Shown here one piece after another: positions 62,385-64,000 of a stretch of 64,000 nucleotides of DNA. Below the pieces are notes generated by a model. That model saw nothing but the letters and a program-made list of their open reading frames with translations, had not been told where the DNA came from and made no database searches. The position numbers and the translations under genes are program-made. Position 1 is the stretch's first letter, and each line of letters opens with the position of its first letter. The DNA comes from Candidatus Amulumruptor caecigallinarius. GTDB taxonomy: Bacteria; Bacteroidota; Bacteroidia; Bacteroidales; Muribaculaceae. The stretch is from assembly GCA_944321825.1 (NCBI GenBank), contig CALUMU010000005.1, positions 62,001 through 126,000 of the forward strand. Direction: 5' to 3'.

Positions 62385-63569
62385 CTAAAGCTTTGCCGCC
62401 ATGACAGATGCCATCTCTGCCATGGCATCTTTGGCCGCGTCTATCATGGCCTGCTTCATTTCTGCCGTCGGAGCTATCACTTCCACAGGTTTGCCCTCGA
62501 ACTTGGCCACGAGCTTACGCACCGACTGCGACCCCCAGGCATACGAGCCGGCGATGCCTATGACCCTGTTTTTTACTCCGCGCGCCACAAGCGCATCGGC
62601 CAGATGTGCCACCGGGGGATATATCTCAGAGTTATAGGTGGGACTGACCATAACGAGTCCTTTAAGTCTCATGACCTCACCCAACACATGACTCAGCGGA
62701 GTGCGTGACAAGTCATACATCACTATATCCCTAACCCCATTTTCAGCAAGCCGCGATGCGATTTCCTCGGCCATTGCAGTCGTATTGCCATACATGGAGC
62801 CATATGCCACCACCACGCCGGGATTTCCTTCCCATCGGGACATCCGGGCGTATTGTCCACAGATTTCTTCGCGACGGCTGTGCCATACAGGGCCGTGGGT
62901 CGTACAGATATAGTCGACCGTCAGCGGAGCTATCTTTGCGAAAGCCTTTTCGACAAACGTGCCGTATTTCGCCACTATACATCCGTAATAGCGGTATACC
63001 TCACGGAAATAATGGTCTGACGCCATGTCGTCGTCAATGACAGCTCCGTTAAGCGCACCGAAGCAGCCTAACGCATCGCCGGTAAACAATACACCCTCCT
63101 CCTGCAAGTAGGTAAACATCGTCTCAGGCCAGTGTACCATCGGGGTCATGATAAACTGCAGCGTCCGGTCTCCAAGACTGAGGGTTTCACCCTCTGCCAT
63201 CACCACCACGTTAGATTCTATGCCATAAAAGCCTTTGAGCATGTCGACCGTCTTGGCATTGCACACAAGCTTAAGCGCAGGATAACGGCTAAGCAGCATC
63301 GGAAGCACACCGCTGTGGTCTGGCTCCATATGGTTGATTACAAGATAGTCCGGGGCGCACCCTCCGAGGATTTCTTCTATATGATGCAGATATTCAGGGG
63401 CATGTCCCGAATCGCTCGCGTCGATAATGGCCGAAGCATCGCTGCCACGCACCACGTAGCTGTTGTAGCTGACACCCGTCGGCAGATCCCAAAGCCCCTC
63501 GAACAGGTCGGTCGTGCGGTCATTGACACCGCAATATATTACACGGTCGGAAATATTCTTTATATTCAT
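62385..63569 (-). CDS. Flavodiiron protein (FprA-type)
   Basis: Reduces O2 to water or NO to N2O, protecting anaerobes. ATG 63569 (MNIKNISDRVIY) gives 394 residues. The N-terminal metallo-beta-lactamase domain holds the diiron ligands of NHMEPDHSG, His in MVHWPETM, Asp in FTGDALG and His in CTTHGPVW. The C-terminal flavodoxin domain (about 245-390) has the FMN loop YGSMYGNTTAM. All ligands are present. It lies convergent to mgtE and 50 bp after the ThrE-type gene. Confidence 0.96.
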   Translation of the reverse strand: MNIKNISDRVIYCGVNDRTTDLFEGLWDLPTGVSYNSYVVRGSDASAIIDASDSGHAPEYLHHIEEILGGCAPDYLVINHMEPDHSGVLPMLLSRYPALKLVCNAKTVDMLKGFYGIESNVVVMAEGETLSLGDRTLQFIMTPMVHWPETMFTYLQEEGVLFTGDALGCFGALNGAVIDDDMASDHYFREVYRYYGCIVAKYGTFVEKAFAKIAPLTVDYICTTHGPVWHSRREEICGQYARMSRWEGNPGVVVAYGSMYGNTTAMAEEIASRLAENGVRDIVMYDLSRTPLSHVLGEVMRLKGLVMVSPTYNSEIYPPVAHLADALVARGVKNRVIGIAGSYAWGSQSVRKLVAKFEGKPVEVIAPTAEMKQAMIDAAKDAMAEMASVMAAKL

Positions 63570-63618
63570 GTTCAGATTATGTTTTTGATGATTGAAGGCC
63601 CTGACCAATACTGCCCGC

Positions 63619-64000
63619 CTATTTGTGGCGGTAACGGGTCATGGAAAACGCCTGTTTTTTAAACAACAGCACGGGCAGAATAGAGCCGCCAGCCAATACA
63701 CCTATAACCATCACAGTGACCGCTGAGTTCACGGTAAACTGCTCAAGATAATTGAGAAGCTGCATGTCGCTGCCTATATTCTGCACCAGCATTATAAGAG
63801 CGAATACCGACCTGTAGGCGTACATACCTGGTATCATCGGGAGAAGAGCCGGAATCAGCAGACATGTCATGGGGGTATGGCATGCACGGCCCATAGGCAT
63901 GGAAAGCATCCCCATCGAAACGGAAGCCGCCAGACTGCCGGTCACGATATCCACACCGGCGTAATTAATCAGAGCAAAGCGCAGGGCGTGACCCACTGCG
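63619..64000 (-). CDS. Threonine/serine exporter, ThrE small-subunit type (5' end outside window)
   Basis: The open frame runs off the right edge; about 126 residues are seen. It has four membrane helices with the ThrE_2 (DUF3815-like) signatures FALINYAGVDIVTGSLAA, LIPALLPMIPGMYAYRS and a Lys/Arg-rich end. Split ThrE exporters usually have a larger partner upstream, which would lie beyond this window. It exports hydroxy-amino acids (family knowledge). Confidence 0.85.
   Translation of the reverse strand, partial: AVGHALRFALINYAGVDIVTGSLAASVSMGMLSMPMGRACHTPMTCLLIPALLPMIPGMYAYRSVFALIMLVQNIGSDMQLLNYLEQFTVNSAVTVMVIGVLAGGSILPVLLFKKQAFSMTRYRHK

Overview
The window is 64 kb of a Bacteroidales chromosome. 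The evidence is many promoters with the Bacteroidetes -7 box TAnnTTTG, lipoproteins and outer-membrane barrels typical of the order, family proteins largely confined to it (DUF4292, DUF4493, DUF3256, DUF4919, DUF6377, PCMD), a sphingolipid-type serine palmitoyltransferase, and the Bacteroidales glycogen gene set. Base composition looks slightly GC-rich by eye (not computed). Together with the gene complement this suggests a Muribaculaceae-like gut anaerobe; the family-level guess is inference. There is no rRNA, tRNA, CRISPR array, intact prophage or intact insertion sequence in the window.

Layout. 1-3.6 kb: end of a polysaccharide deacetylase, queG, a sensor histidine kinase and a HAD phosphatase. 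3.7-11.8 kb (minus strand): a secreted multi-domain alpha-amylase, a shortened DUF6377-type regulator, and a three-gene glycogen operon (debranching enzyme, GT4 synthase, GH57 protein). 11.8-15.2 kb: DUF4292 lipoprotein, TPR protein and dUTPase. 15.2-16.4 kb: a candidate small RNA and an orphan small protein. 16.4-20.1 kb: a pRiA4b ORF3-like protein, spt, and the divergent dps/oxyR pair. 20.6-26.4 kb: a dipeptide epimerase with a polytopic membrane protein, then a compact legB / ATP-grasp / neuB-like cluster for a nonulosonic acid. 26.4-31.2 kb: envelope proteins plus nth, crcB and pheS. 31.3-37.2 kb: a four-gene export-type operon (DUF4493 lipoprotein, two paralogous beta-barrels, PCMD lipoprotein). 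37.3-42 kb: a CarboxypepD_reg-like exported protein, carbonic anhydrase, a SusA-like GH13 and a SPOR lipoprotein. 42.6-44.5 kb: a biotin-dependent carboxylase/decarboxylase subunit. 44.9-51.1 kb: the operon leuA-leuC-leuD-(second synthase)-leuB. 51.6-57.3 kb: an SH3 protein, pckA, a DUF4919 protein and a MalY/PatB aminotransferase. 57.8-64 kb: DUF3256, xseA, xseB, rsmA, mgtE, a flavodiiron protein and a partial ThrE-type exporter.

Functional themes are alpha-glucan handling (extracellular amylase, periplasmic SusA-like enzyme, intracellular glycogen enzymes), branched-chain amino acid synthesis, oxidative-stress defence (oxyR, dps, flavodiiron protein) and envelope building.

The least explained items are: the DUF4493/twin-barrel/PCMD operon; the incomplete nonulosonic acid cluster; a GH57 protein that seems to lack its catalytic Asp; two promoter-terminator units without genes that share short motifs; an array of about 20-bp repeats before the SusA-like gene; a 187-bp inverted-repeat element carrying a 35-codon frame; and a dispersed GC-rich intergenic repeat with three copies.
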